From: Limnoraphis robusta CS-951
GTDB lineage: Bacteria; Cyanobacteriota; Cyanobacteriia; Cyanobacteriales; Microcoleaceae
Direction of reading: 5' to 3'
Length of the DNA stretch: 16,394 nucleotides
Assembly: GCF_000972705.2 (NCBI RefSeq)
Contig: NZ_LATL02000151.1
Span: 1-16,394, forward strand
Shown here: positions 1 to 7,606 of the stretch, piece by piece
How the letters are laid out: each line of letters opens with the position of its first letter
How positions within the stretch are numbered: the first letter of the stretch is position 1
Notes under the pieces: model-generated
Seen by the model: only the letters and a program-made list of their open reading frames with translations
What the model was told of the DNA's origin: nothing
Databases searched by the model: none
Position numbers and translations under genes: made by a program

Positions 1-372
1 TTGACTACTCCCCCGAATTAATTCGGGGGAATCCCCGTAGGGTATTTCTGAACTTCTGACGCCGAAAATTGTCAGACTCATAGGCCAAGTCAAATCGCCT
101 CTAACACACCAAACAAGTTGGATAGTTTACTTTTTTAGCTTGAAGACTTTCTTAACTTCCAACACAGAGCCAATTCGGTACGCTCAGTTTCCTGCCGTTG
201 CTGTATCTCGGAGCCATAATGCAATATTACGCTTTCGGATTGCCGGGGTTTCTCCGTACTAGGAAAACTTCAACGCGCAGTTGGTACAGTTTTACTTGTC
301 GTTTCTTTACTATCTTACAGCAACTAAAGTGGCTCGTGTCGTCTTTCCGCCCCTGAATAAATTCAAGGGGCT
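1..372 (-). mobile_element. Putative IS200/IS605-like element remnant or non-autonomous element, no intact transposase
   Basis: No convincing protein is encoded here. A perfect 20-nt palindrome (CCCCC, core GAATTAATTC, GGGGG) lies at 10-29, and a GC-clamped hairpin with one unpaired base at 349-371 (arms GCCCCTGAAT and ATTCAAGGGGC). Such terminal hairpins are typical of IS200/IS605-family ends (known for the family). Read on the minus strand the segment would run from the 371 hairpin to the 10-29 palindrome and end in TCAA at the window edge, a tetranucleotide used at some family right ends. The interior contains short complementary pairs such as GTACG and CGTAC. No TnpA or TnpB motif was found in short translations of the minus strand. 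It could be a decayed insertion, a MITE, or the RNA-coding end of a larger element beyond the left edge. The assignment is inference. Confidence 0.4.
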
Positions 373-453
373 ACCAGCCTACCGGACTTCCTCCCGTGTC
401 TGGTGTGTCGAGCGTGTTTTTTCTTCTTTCTCTTTTTAATACAGCAAAAATAT

Positions 454-487
454 AACTCCTGCTGCCAATCGTAAAATTGCAGGAGTT
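454..487 (-). terminator. Rho-independent terminator of the STAS gene
   Basis: A 9-bp perfect inverted repeat (AACTCCTGC at 454-462, GCAGGAGTT at 479-487) lies 57 nt downstream of the STAS stop codon. On the minus strand it is followed by TATATTTTTGC, a short T-run. The position and the T-run suit an intrinsic terminator for the STAS gene. Confidence 0.65.
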
Positions 488-543
488 TGTTCAATTTCTC
501 CTATTGGGACTTGGAAACCGTAGGGAAAGGTGAGAGTGAACCC

Positions 544-888
544 TTATGCGGAAAGCAGTTCGGTTTCAGTTGAGAAGACAGCTTCTAATTGATCAAAGAT
601 TTCAAAGACTCGATCGAGTTGGGTGATCTCAAAAATCAGTTTAACGGTAGCGGAAGGATGACAAAGAACTAAACGACATCCTAATCTACGAGCAGATTTG
701 AGAGCTGTTACCAATGCACCTAAACCGGAACTGTCGATAAACTCGACTTCTGCTAAATCAATAATCCACAGTTGAGGCGGTTCGGGTGGAATGGCGAGTA
801 CCTGTTGCTTAAGCGCGTTACCGCCTTGCAAGTCCAGCCGTGGCTCTGGCTGAAGTAGGATATGCTGTTGACATTCTGCTAATTTCAT
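544..888 (-). CDS. STAS-domain protein, anti-sigma factor antagonist-like
   Basis: A single STAS domain fills this 114-aa protein. The diagnostic stretch is at residues 46-60 (LAEVEFIDSSGLGALV), with DSSGLG at 52-57; in SpoIIAA/RsbV-type proteins a serine of this motif is phosphorylated by a partner kinase, which controls partner switching with an anti-sigma factor. The serines are present here (53, 54), so phosphoregulation is plausible. No kinase or phosphatase partner is adjacent, so this is an orphan module. The ATG at 888 is preceded by GGAG with 8 nt spacing; an in-frame GTG at 897 overlaps that site and is less likely. The gene is monocistronic, with a terminator downstream at 454-487. 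Its target could be a sigma-factor circuit or another signalling pathway; the sequence does not say which. Confidence 0.88.
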   Translation of the reverse strand: MKLAECQQHILLQPEPRLDLQGGNALKQQVLAIPPEPPQLWIIDLAEVEFIDSSGLGALVTALKSARRLGCRLVLCHPSATVKLIFEITQLDRVFEIFDQLEAVFSTETELLSA

Positions 889-1099
889 AACTATCACTCC
901 CCAAAGATTATCTTTTGTTTCCCATTCACCTTACTCTGTTTTTGACCAGGTGATTCTGATAAAAGTTTCAGTATCCTGAAAACGGACTGTTCCAGAAGGC
1001 TAGTATTGATCAGTCTATTCTACTCGGGAGGACAGATTCCCGTCATCAAGATAATATAGAAGTATAAAGCTTTGCAAAAAAACATGAAGGCAGCATTGA

Positions 1100-1720
1100 A
1101 TGTCTTTTGAGATTGTATCACTGGAAACAATTCAGGAAATTGCCCACCAGTACGGCTACGGGGCTGTTTTTCTGGGAATTGCCTTAGAAAATGCCGGAAT
1201 TCCTCTGCCTGGAGAAACGATCACTCTGGTCGGCGGTTTCCTCGCCGGGAGTGGTGAACTGGACTATTGGTTTGTCCTCGGTTGTGCGATCGCCGGAGCA
1301 ATACTCGGAGACAATTTTGGGTATTGGATCGGTCGCTGGGGAGGTTGGCCGTTTTTGCTGAGTATCGGTAAACTCTTTCGGGTTAACGAAGCCAAACTTA
1401 CAAAAGTCAGAAGCCAATTTAGTGAAAACGCCGCAAAAGCGGTATTTTTAGGGCGGTTTGTCGCATTATTGCGAATTTTTGCAGGGCCGATGGCGGGGAT
1501 CGCTCGAATGCCTTATTGGAAGTTTTTGCTTTGTAATGCCGCAGGTGCGGCAACTTGGGCTTCTGTTATGGTGAGTTTATCGTTTTTTGTGGGTCAAGTT
1601 GTTCCGCTTGAACAATTGGTGGCTTGGGTAGCACAATTTGCGGTGATTGCTTTAATTTTGGTTGTGGCTTGGGTGGTGGTTCCGATTTGGTGGGAATCTC
1701 GCCAAGCAGATAGTCTGTGA
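1100..1720 (+). CDS. DedA-family (SNARE-associated/VTT domain) inner membrane protein
   Basis: This 206-aa multi-pass membrane protein has the DedA/VTT layout. Near the N-terminus the sequence ENAGIPLPGET (30-40) matches the family's conserved acidic, proline-rich re-entrant loop. The second signature is FLGRFVALLRIFAGPMAG (116-133), with conserved arginines at 119 and 125 and a Gly-Pro pair at 129-130. Hydrophobic segments follow to the C-terminus. Family members are membrane transporters or scramblases; some flip undecaprenyl phosphate or phosphatidylethanolamine, and others affect proton-motive force and envelope integrity. Which substrate applies here cannot be read. The start ATG has GAAGG 9 nt upstream. 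The gene stands alone and converges with the next membrane-protein gene; no obvious terminator was seen between them. Confidence 0.92.
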   Translation: MSFEIVSLETIQEIAHQYGYGAVFLGIALENAGIPLPGETITLVGGFLAGSGELDYWFVLGCAIAGAILGDNFGYWIGRWGGWPFLLSIGKLFRVNEAKLTKVRSQFSENAAKAVFLGRFVALLRIFAGPMAGIARMPYWKFLLCNAAGAATWASVMVSLSFFVGQVVPLEQLVAWVAQFAVIALILVVAWVVVPIWWESRQADSL

Positions 1721-1853
1721 TCGATTTGAGCTTTAATATCAATTTTTACTGACAACAGAAGAGGGCAGAGGGAAGAGTAATTTTTTGCAGCCAGTTGCGT
1801 CCTATTTCCCCCTGCCCATTATTTGTAGTAATCTTTCACAAAACTCATATCAA

Positions 1854-2459
1854 TTACACGCGCACTCGTGGCTTTCTCGCCCCAACTGAAGAACCTGCGA
1901 TCGCAGCAACTAAACCGAATAAAGAACCCAGTAAGAATGACCAAGCGGTTTTTGCACTATTAGCAGCAAAATTTTGAAAATCTTGGGCGGTGAAATTAGG
2001 AGCTTGATTTGGAATATCGACGCCACCGGGTTGTTGAACTTGGTTAATCACTTCGCCTGCGTTAGAAGCAACGATACCAAAGGCTCCCGAGACTCCTATA
2101 GTCAGAAGCCATGTACTCAGAGCTAAAGTAGTAGCCCATAAAATTGCACCGTTTAACATGGCTGTTTTACTATTCATCGGGCCACACATTTGAGCCATGA
2201 CCCATCCCCCGATGAATAAAGAAATTAGTAGACTAATAATTGACCAAATTCCAACTCCAGTGCCGACATTACCTGCCGATGCTCCGTTTGCACCTGCTGT
2301 CAGTCCGATCGCACTTCCTAAAGCACTTAATACCAGTTGAGAAGCGATCGCTACTACAAGACCTGAGAAAATAGCACCCCAATGCACTCGATCATGGTAA
2401 TCGACTAAGGCTTCTGTTGTTCTAGATTGTATAAGTGGATCTTCTGTTCTGTAAGCCAT
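1854..2459 (-). CDS. Multi-pass membrane protein of unknown function
   Basis: I do not recognise a named family. The 201-aa protein has a polar N-terminus (residues 1-26) and then about four hydrophobic segments: roughly 27-53, 70-90, 100-130 and 170-193. The first two are rich in small residues (GLVVAIASQLVLSALGSAIG) and separated by a Gly/Ala/Asn-rich loop. A hydrophilic loop near 133-165 holds several Asn and Gln residues. The C-terminus is short and basic (ARKPRVRV). The start ATG is preceded by GAGGA with 6 nt spacing, a good ribosome-binding site. The gene converges with the DedA gene and is divergent from nothing close. Similar small-residue-rich membrane proteins are common in cyanobacteria, often annotated only as hypothetical. 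A structural or channel-like role is possible but unsupported. Confidence 0.8.
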   Translation of the reverse strand: MAYRTEDPLIQSRTTEALVDYHDRVHWGAIFSGLVVAIASQLVLSALGSAIGLTAGANGASAGNVGTGVGIWSIISLLISLFIGGWVMAQMCGPMNSKTAMLNGAILWATTLALSTWLLTIGVSGAFGIVASNAGEVINQVQQPGGVDIPNQAPNFTAQDFQNFAANSAKTAWSFLLGSLFGLVAAIAGSSVGARKPRVRV

Positions 2460-2695
2460 TATTTTTCCTCGACTTTGTAAAAATCTGATCAGTGTTGTTC
2501 ATTAGTAAGGATTCTATTCAATCAAGTTCATCTTTACTATCTACCTTAAGGTTATTAAATTAAATTTTTATCTCATTCTTTAGATAGAAATTGGCATTTT
2601 ATTGAGCTGGGAAGAAGTCAAAACAATAATACTTTCGATTGATTAGGATTAGGAATTAGTCATTGAAAAGAATCAATCTGCCTTAGAGGTTTTGC

Positions 2696-3646
2696 TTACC
2701 ACAACATATGATTGAGAAAATTACGAAAGAGTTTGAGTTCATCGGGTTCTTGATAATTTTGAGGTAATAAATCTAAAATAGCAGCTTGCAACGTTTCTAA
2801 CACAATTTGTATATCTTTGGGTTGAGGTCGATTAATTTTGGGAAACCTAAGCGGTTCACCAAAACGCAGAGTAAGTTCTTTGTATAAATAAAGGTTTTTG
2901 GTGCCAATAATTCCCACAGGAAGAATCGGAACTCCTGTTTTTAAAGCGTAGATCACTGTTCCCCGTTTTAGAGGCAAAAATAACTCTCCTTCTTGAAATC
3001 CTAATCGACCTTCAGGAAACATAATTATGCCTTGATTTTGGGCAAAAATTCCCTGTACAATTCGATCTAAACGTCGTAAACTTTGAATTGAGTTTCCTTT
3101 AGGAACTTCTTGTTCAATGGCTGCGGCTAACTCGGTTAAATGTTCTTCTCCGGCTTTCGCTGCTTCTAACACTGCAAGTTCTTCTTTCCAAATGCGTTCA
3201 ATCGGAATGGTTCCGCCACTGTAGCGCAAAAAGACCCGTTTCCAAAACTTATTATACAGCGTGCGAGCATCCCCTAAAATATAATAATAAGGTTGATAGG
3301 GAATTTCTGATAAAATTAAGAAGGGATCGATATGGCTGAGGTGATTGGGTGCGATGATAACAGGCTGTGAGGAAAGTCGATCTAAATGCTCAACTTTCAC
3401 CCGAAATAAACTGTGAATAACAGTGCGAATACACAACCAACGTATCCAACCTCGTCGTTTTAAATCGGACTTTTCTTGAGTTAAAACTTCGGTTTGATAT
3501 AAGGATTTTTGAACAATGCCTTCAGCATTCAGCAAGCGGGCTGCTTCTAACCCTTCTCGGGCGCGTTTAATTGTCTCTGGTGTTAAGGGAGGTAATACAA
3601 GCGGTTGATTGTTTGACTGAGATTGAAAAGGAATATTGCTATTCAT
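2696..3646 (-). CDS. PlsC-type 1-acyl-glycerol-phosphate acyltransferase, long form
   Basis: This 316-aa protein carries the glycerolipid acyltransferase motifs in order: block I NHLSHIDPF with catalytic His102 and Asp107, block II GTIPIER at 145-151, block III FPEGRLG at 210-216, and block IV VPILPVGI at 239-246. The family transfers an acyl group from acyl-ACP or acyl-CoA to lysophosphatidate or a related acceptor at the membrane. The first ~60 residues are extra compared with minimal PlsC proteins, and there is an insertion of about 50 residues between blocks II and III. These suggest a specialised rather than the housekeeping enzyme (inference). It lies 167 bp downstream of a second, clearly different PlsC gene on the same strand, so it may have its own promoter. 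The ATG start lacks a clear Shine-Dalgarno sequence. Confidence 0.88.
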   Translation of the reverse strand: MNSNIPFQSQSNNQPLVLPPLTPETIKRAREGLEAARLLNAEGIVQKSLYQTEVLTQEKSDLKRRGWIRWLCIRTVIHSLFRVKVEHLDRLSSQPVIIAPNHLSHIDPFLILSEIPYQPYYYILGDARTLYNKFWKRVFLRYSGGTIPIERIWKEELAVLEAAKAGEEHLTELAAAIEQEVPKGNSIQSLRRLDRIVQGIFAQNQGIIMFPEGRLGFQEGELFLPLKRGTVIYALKTGVPILPVGIIGTKNLYLYKELTLRFGEPLRFPKINRPQPKDIQIVLETLQAAILDLLPQNYQEPDELKLFRNFLNHMLW

Positions 3647-3813
3647 GTAACAGAATGCGAGAATAGAGGAGTAGTTGTCTCGCAGTTTAAATGATCAGGT
3701 TGGAAAGTGAAATTAATCGTCAATATGTTTGTCAACTGTCACAGCCTGTTCATGCTGAAAGTGAATGTAGATTAGCACAAAATAAAAAATTTGAGTAGAC
3801 TTTTAATAAACTG

Positions 3814-4515
3814 TCACAGAAGTTGGGAAGGTCGTTGATGTAAATTTTTGAGTGCTTCTTTTAAATCTGCTGTTAGATTTTTTGTGGCATTTTTCATCGA
3901 ATTCTGTTGATACTCTCGAACATTTAAAGGAGAACCAATATTCACCCAAACCTTACACCCCATTGGGAGCGGGGTGGGATGTTGATAATAAATACTAACC
4001 GGAACAATGTTTAAACTCAAATCAGATTGATTAGAAATGGCTTGTAGGGCAATTCTAGCAACTCCGGGCTGAATTTGATCAATTTGATTATCAGGAATAA
4101 TATGTCCTTCTGGAAATAATACCAGAACATTTTGATTGTGTAATAATTGAATACTGTAGCGAATACTCGATGTTCCAGGGCGATCGCGATCAATGGGAAA
4201 CCCCCCCAAACGACGCACAAACCAACCTTGTATTCCCTGAGTTTGTTCTAATAAAACCATGTAACGAAGATCTCGGCTTGTTACCTTTCGCCCGGCTGCA
4301 TAGGCTAAAAGAATCGGGTCCCAACGGGATCGATGAGTTGGGGCTAAAATCACCGCCCCTTCCGAGGGTAAATGTTCCTGTCCGTAAACCTCTATTCTGC
4401 CAAAAAAAACAGGTAAAACAAAAGTGGAAAGTAGAAAGTAAGTCAGAGGAGTCAGCCAAGGTGAAATCTCTGACTCTATCCCCATTGCGTTTGTCTCGGA
4501 GGCGATCTCAGACAT
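3814..4515 (-). CDS. PlsC-type 1-acyl-glycerol-phosphate acyltransferase, short form
   Basis: This 233-aa acyltransferase has block I THRSRWDP with His61 and Asp66, block II GGFPIDR at 104-110, and block III FPEGH at 134-138. It probably acylates a lysophospholipid or glycerol-3-phosphate derivative at the cytoplasmic membrane face. A hydrophobic stretch at about 22-38 could anchor it. I place the start at ATG 4515 because GGAGG sits 5 nt upstream, one of the best ribosome-binding sites in the window; an in-frame TTG at 4527 would overlap that site. It begins 27 nt after the stop of the molybdopterin oxidoreductase gene, so the two are probably co-transcribed. It is not a recent duplicate of the neighbouring 316-aa acyltransferase: motif surroundings and lengths differ throughout. 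Confidence 0.9.
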   Translation of the reverse strand: MSEIASETNAMGIESEISPWLTPLTYFLLSTFVLPVFFGRIEVYGQEHLPSEGAVILAPTHRSRWDPILLAYAAGRKVTSRDLRYMVLLEQTQGIQGWFVRRLGGFPIDRDRPGTSSIRYSIQLLHNQNVLVLFPEGHIIPDNQIDQIQPGVARIALQAISNQSDLSLNIVPVSIYYQHPTPLPMGCKVWVNIGSPLNVREYQQNSMKNATKNLTADLKEALKNLHQRPSQLL

Positions 4516-4542
4516 GAATTCCTCCAAAAGTTTTGAGGGTTG

Positions 4543-5142
4543 TTAAAATAAACCACTATAACGTTCTTCGGCCCAAGGTTCGCCCCGTTTATGATAGCCG
4601 TTGCGTTCCCAAAATCCTAACGCTTCAACGTTAAGAAACTCCAAACCATTAATCCATTTTGCACTTTTCCAAGCGTATAAATGAGGAACCACTAAACGCA
4701 ATGGGCCACCATGATCGGCGCTTAAAGGTTCATCAAATAAAGTATGGGCGAAAAAGTTTTCTTCTCGGAGGAAGTCTTCTAGGGCGATATTGGTGGTGTA
4801 GCCTCCATAGCAATGTTCCATGATGTGAACCGCTTTTGGATCGACTTCAACCTGTTTCATAAAGTCGGTGACTTTAATTCCTCGCCATTTCACATCGAGT
4901 TTTGACCAACGAGTAACGCAGTGAAAATCAGCCGTAAATTCACTCTGGGGCATTGCCATGATATCAGACCATGTGAAGGTCTTGGGTGTGGCTGAACCCC
5001 AAACTTTAAATTCCCAGTCTTCTGTAGAAATTTCCGGCGTTTCTCCGTAGGTGAGGACAGGAAAACCATTAGCCAGGTACTGACCCGGAGGAACGCGATC
5101 GATGAGTTGTGATTCGGGCTTTTGAAAAAATTTGCCTAGCAT
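4543..5142 (-). CDS. Sulfite oxidase-like molybdopterin-dependent oxidoreductase
   Basis: The 199-aa protein matches the oxidoreductase molybdopterin-binding domain of the sulfite oxidase superfamily. The key stretch is FHCVTRWSKLDVKWRG at residues 73-88, in which Cys75 is the expected molybdenum ligand. DHGGPLRLVVPHLYAWKSAKWI at about 144-165 corresponds to the conserved pterin-contacting region. There is no heme domain, no dimerisation domain and no Tat signal, so it is a compact cytoplasmic type like the short COG2041 proteins. The natural substrate of such short forms is generally unknown; the sulfite oxidase label describes the fold. It is the first gene of a probable two-gene unit with the 233-aa acyltransferase, 27 nt downstream. 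Functional linkage between the two is not obvious. Confidence 0.9.
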   Translation of the reverse strand: MLGKFFQKPESQLIDRVPPGQYLANGFPVLTYGETPEISTEDWEFKVWGSATPKTFTWSDIMAMPQSEFTADFHCVTRWSKLDVKWRGIKVTDFMKQVEVDPKAVHIMEHCYGGYTTNIALEDFLREENFFAHTLFDEPLSADHGGPLRLVVPHLYAWKSAKWINGLEFLNVEALGFWERNGYHKRGEPWAEERYSGLF

Positions 5143-5414
5143 TGCTTTGACTCAATAGCAATCTTGATGCAATGTTCAGTATATCGCACAATACTTACAG
5201 ACAATAGAATCAGGAACAGAAAACAGTGAGAATTTATTAACCGGACAATGGTATCACACGTAGAGCGCAACAACGACTATGGAACATTAAGCTGTCAATT
5301 TGGTCAACGGATGTGATTGCATATCCTTGACCTCTAAACTCCTATTGCATAAATATGACAAATCATCAGTAATTTACTATACTGTGATCGACGTAATGTT
5401 AAGAAATAAAAACG
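5143..5414. other. Divergent intergenic region, no gene seen
   Basis: About 270 bp between the minus-strand oxidoreductase gene and the plus-strand 77-aa gene. The only clear signal is the plus-strand promoter at 5355-5383. No open frame here has a convincing start and ribosome-binding site. Confidence 0.6.
5355..5383 (+). promoter_or_regulatory. Sigma-70-type promoter for the 77-aa gene and ggt
   Basis: ATGACA (-35, 5355-5360) and TATACT (-10, 5378-5383) are separated by exactly 17 bp. Transcription would begin near 5390, about 25 nt before the ATG at 5415. The match is by eye to the consensus and untested. Confidence 0.6.
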
Positions 5415-5648
5415 ATGACTTCACAATTCATTATCCCTCTAGTGATTTGCTGTCTAGCCGTTTGGATCAGTTTGGGCGATCCGCTAGGAACCCCTGAAGA
5501 ACTACCCCGTCTGCTTTCGGCTATTATTGGCGTGGTGTGCGGAATTTGGTTTTTTGTCGTCGCCCCTTGGGTACTGCAACTCAGCTTCACTGTGATGCTT
5601 CTCCTTTCCAGCAACTTTTTCCTCGGAGATGGTTTTAAGGTAAGATAG
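5415..5648 (+). CDS. Small two-helix membrane protein of unknown function
   Basis: The 77-aa product is strongly hydrophobic, with likely membrane segments at about 3-20 and 34-69 (the latter possibly two short helices) joined by a polar loop GDPLGTPEELPRL. I do not recognise a family. Proteins of this size and pattern are widespread in cyanobacteria as hypothetical membrane proteins. The ATG at 5415 lies about 25 nt after a predicted transcription start and has no clear Shine-Dalgarno sequence. It ends 34 nt upstream of the gamma-glutamyltransferase gene on the same strand, so the two are probably co-transcribed. The overlapping reverse-strand frame is not supported by any start signal. Confidence 0.7.
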   Translation: MTSQFIIPLVICCLAVWISLGDPLGTPEELPRLLSAIIGVVCGIWFFVVAPWVLQLSFTVMLLLSSNFFLGDGFKVR

Positions 5649-5682
5649 CCACTAGATAGATCGCAGAGGATATTAAGATTGG

Positions 5683-7461
5683 GTGCAGTTTCAGGTTAGA
5701 ATTGCTCGATTACGTTGGTATCTGAGACTTTTTCAGAGCTTTATTGGTTTATTTATTATTGTTATTGGGGCAACTGGGTGTCAATCTGAACTGAAAGTTG
5801 CTGAGTCTCAACGTAGTCAACAAGGAATGGTGGTTTCTGCTGATCCGTTGGCGAGTGAAGCAGGAGTTGAGATGCTAAAACTGGGCGGTAACGCCGTTGA
5901 TGCGGCTGTCGCCACAACGTTTGCTATCTCTGTAGTTGAACCGTTTTCTGCGGGAATAGGAGGGGGTGGGTTTTTGTTAGTTGGTTTTCCTCCGACGACT
6001 CCACAAGCGGAGGAAGCCTACAATATCCAAACCCTAGATTTTCGCGAAAGAGCGCCGAAAGCCGCCACACGGGATATGTATCTCGATGAAGCCGGAAAGG
6101 TTAAACCGAGATCGAGTTTAGATGGACATCTCGCCGCAGGTACACCGGGAACGGTTGCGGGACTTTATACTGTACATCAATATTATGGAAAGTTGCCCTG
6201 GGCGACGGTGGTTGAACCTGCTATTCGGTTAGCTGAAGACGGATTTATTGTTAATGAATATTTTGTCAGTTCTGTTAAGCGGCGTCAAGAGGTGATTAAT
6301 AATAATCCCGCAGCCAAAGCGATTTTTACTCGCAATGGGGAATGGTATCAACCGGGTGAGGTGTTAATTCAACAAGATTTAGCAGCAACGTTAACAAAAA
6401 TAGCTGAAGATCCGAACAGTTTTTATCGGGGAGAAATTGCTAGAGCGATCGCCGCAGATATGGCAAAAAATGGCGGTTTAATGACTGTAGATGATTTAAA
6501 AGCCTATACTCCCATTTGGCGTAAACCGATTTGTGGAGAATTTCGGGAAACTCAAGTTTGTTCGATGCCTCCTCCTTCTTCGGGAGGTGTACATTTAATT
6601 CAAATTCTCAATATTATCGGAGATACTAACTTAAAAACTTGGGGAAGACAACACCCAGACACGTTACATTTGTTAGCCGAAGCGATGCGAATTGCTTATG
6701 CAGATCGGGCGACTTATTTGGGCGATCCGGATTTTGTGACGGTACCTGCACGGGGTTTAACGAGTTTAGCCTATGCTGCCGAACAACGTCAAGCAATTAA
6801 TAACAAGAAAGCCAGACTTTCAACAGAGGTGAAACCAGTTGATGAAACGACTTTAAAGCGTTATGTTTGGGAGTCTCCCGAAACGAGTCATTTAACAGTT
6901 GTCGATGATCAACGCAATGTTGTTAGTTTGACGTTTACTATTAATGGTAGTTTTGGGGCGGGTGTGGTTGCAGAAGGGACGGGAATTGTTTTAAATAATG
7001 AGATGGATGATTTTGCAGTGGCGCCGGATGTTCCGAATTTGTATGGGTTAGTGGGTGGAGAAGCCAATGCGATCGCCCCGTTGAAAACGCCGTTATCAAG
7101 TATGAGTCCAACTATTGTCACGAAAGATGGAAAGTTGGTGATGGCGGGAGGTTCACCCGGAGGAAGTACGATTATTACTACTGCATTACAATTGGTGTTA
7201 AATGTGGTGGAATTTGATATGAATGCGGGTGAGGCGGTATCGGAACCCCGAATACATCATCAATGGCTACCGGATCAGTTAATGGTTGAAAAGGGGAGAA
7301 TGAAGCCGGAAACGTTGGATGAGTTGCGGCGTCGGGGACATAATATTATTGAAAGGGACGGTTGGGGTAATTCTAATTTAATTCGAGTGACGCGAAATGG
7401 AATGTTAGAAGGTGCTGCCGATCCGAGGCGAGAAGGGGCGGCTATTGGGCTTGAAAATTAA
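5683..7461 (+). CDS. ggt: Gamma-glutamyltransferase (glutathione hydrolase), probable lipoprotein
   Basis: The 592-aa protein is a full-length gamma-glutamyltranspeptidase precursor. It cleaves the gamma-glutamyl bond of glutathione and related peptides, transferring the glutamyl group to water or amino acids. The catalytic threonine of the mature small subunit is Thr401 (context PETSHLTVVD), where autocleavage yields the two subunits. Supporting motifs are DFRERAP at 119-125 (substrate-binding arginine), LNNEMDDF at 437-444, and GGSPGGS at 489-495. The N-terminus has a basic start, a hydrophobic run and Cys33 in GATGC, a slightly non-canonical lipobox, so the enzyme is probably a periplasmic lipoprotein. 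The start is GTG at 5683 with AGAGGA 12 nt upstream. It follows the 77-aa gene by 34 nt and ends in a strong hairpin terminator. Confidence 0.95.
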   Translation: MQFQVRIARLRWYLRLFQSFIGLFIIVIGATGCQSELKVAESQRSQQGMVVSADPLASEAGVEMLKLGGNAVDAAVATTFAISVVEPFSAGIGGGGFLLVGFPPTTPQAEEAYNIQTLDFRERAPKAATRDMYLDEAGKVKPRSSLDGHLAAGTPGTVAGLYTVHQYYGKLPWATVVEPAIRLAEDGFIVNEYFVSSVKRRQEVINNNPAAKAIFTRNGEWYQPGEVLIQQDLAATLTKIAEDPNSFYRGEIARAIAADMAKNGGLMTVDDLKAYTPIWRKPICGEFRETQVCSMPPPSSGGVHLIQILNIIGDTNLKTWGRQHPDTLHLLAEAMRIAYADRATYLGDPDFVTVPARGLTSLAYAAEQRQAINNKKARLSTEVKPVDETTLKRYVWESPETSHLTVVDDQRNVVSLTFTINGSFGAGVVAEGTGIVLNNEMDDFAVAPDVPNLYGLVGGEANAIAPLKTPLSSMSPTIVTKDGKLVMAGGSPGGSTIITTALQLVLNVVEFDMNAGEAVSEPRIHHQWLPDQLMVEKGRMKPETLDELRRRGHNIIERDGWGNSNLIRVTRNGMLEGAADPRREGAAIGLEN

Positions 7462-7477
7462 AAATTTATGGGAATTT

Positions 7478-7510
7478 AAAAACCCGGTTTCTTCAAGAAA
7501 CCGGGTTTTT
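7478..7510 (+). terminator. Terminator after ggt, built from a palindromic repeat
   Basis: A perfect 16-bp inverted repeat (AAAAACCCGGTTTCTT at 7478-7493 and its complement at 7495-7510) with one central base sits 16 nt after the ggt stop. The 3' arm ends in TTTTT, so it can act as an intrinsic terminator. A similar arm pair recurs at 12534-12544 and 12663-12673, so this is probably a dispersed repeat family used as a terminator. Confidence 0.8.
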
Positions 7511-7515
7511 GGGAT

Positions 7516-7603
7516 GTATAGTAATATTGTAGGTTGGGTTGAGAAAACCCAACAAAGTTGTATAGTAATATTGTAGGTTGGGTTGAGAAAACCCAACAAA
7601 GCC
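7516..7603. repeat. Two tandem 44-bp palindromic repeats
   Basis: Copies at 7516-7559 and 7560-7603 differ only at the last two bases. Each contains the inverted repeat GTTGGGTT/AACCCAAC type core (GGTTGGGTT, short loop, AACCCAAC), able to form a hairpin. They abut the 3' end of the 454-aa gene. The same unit appears at 9233-9324 after the paralogue, so it was duplicated with the gene or inserted at both. Confidence 0.85.
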
Positions 7604-7606
7604 CGA

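Noticed and set aside
382..395. RNase P RNA signature (minus strand GGGAGGAAGTCCGG)
   Set aside because: Only a short resemblance to the AGGAAAGTCCGG element; one A is missing and no other conserved RNase P RNA regions were seen.
421..543. Short minus-strand frame downstream of the STAS stop ending LRLAAGVIFLLY
   Set aside because: In frame with the STAS gene after its stop, but has no start codon and spans the terminator; read-through is not supported.
1795..1977. 60-codon plus-strand frame after the DedA gene
   Set aside because: It overlaps the 3' end of the opposite-strand membrane protein and has no supporting start signal.
4170..4517. 115-codon plus-strand frame opposite the short plsC
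   Set aside because: It lies antisense to a gene with all acyltransferase motifs and has no recognisable content.
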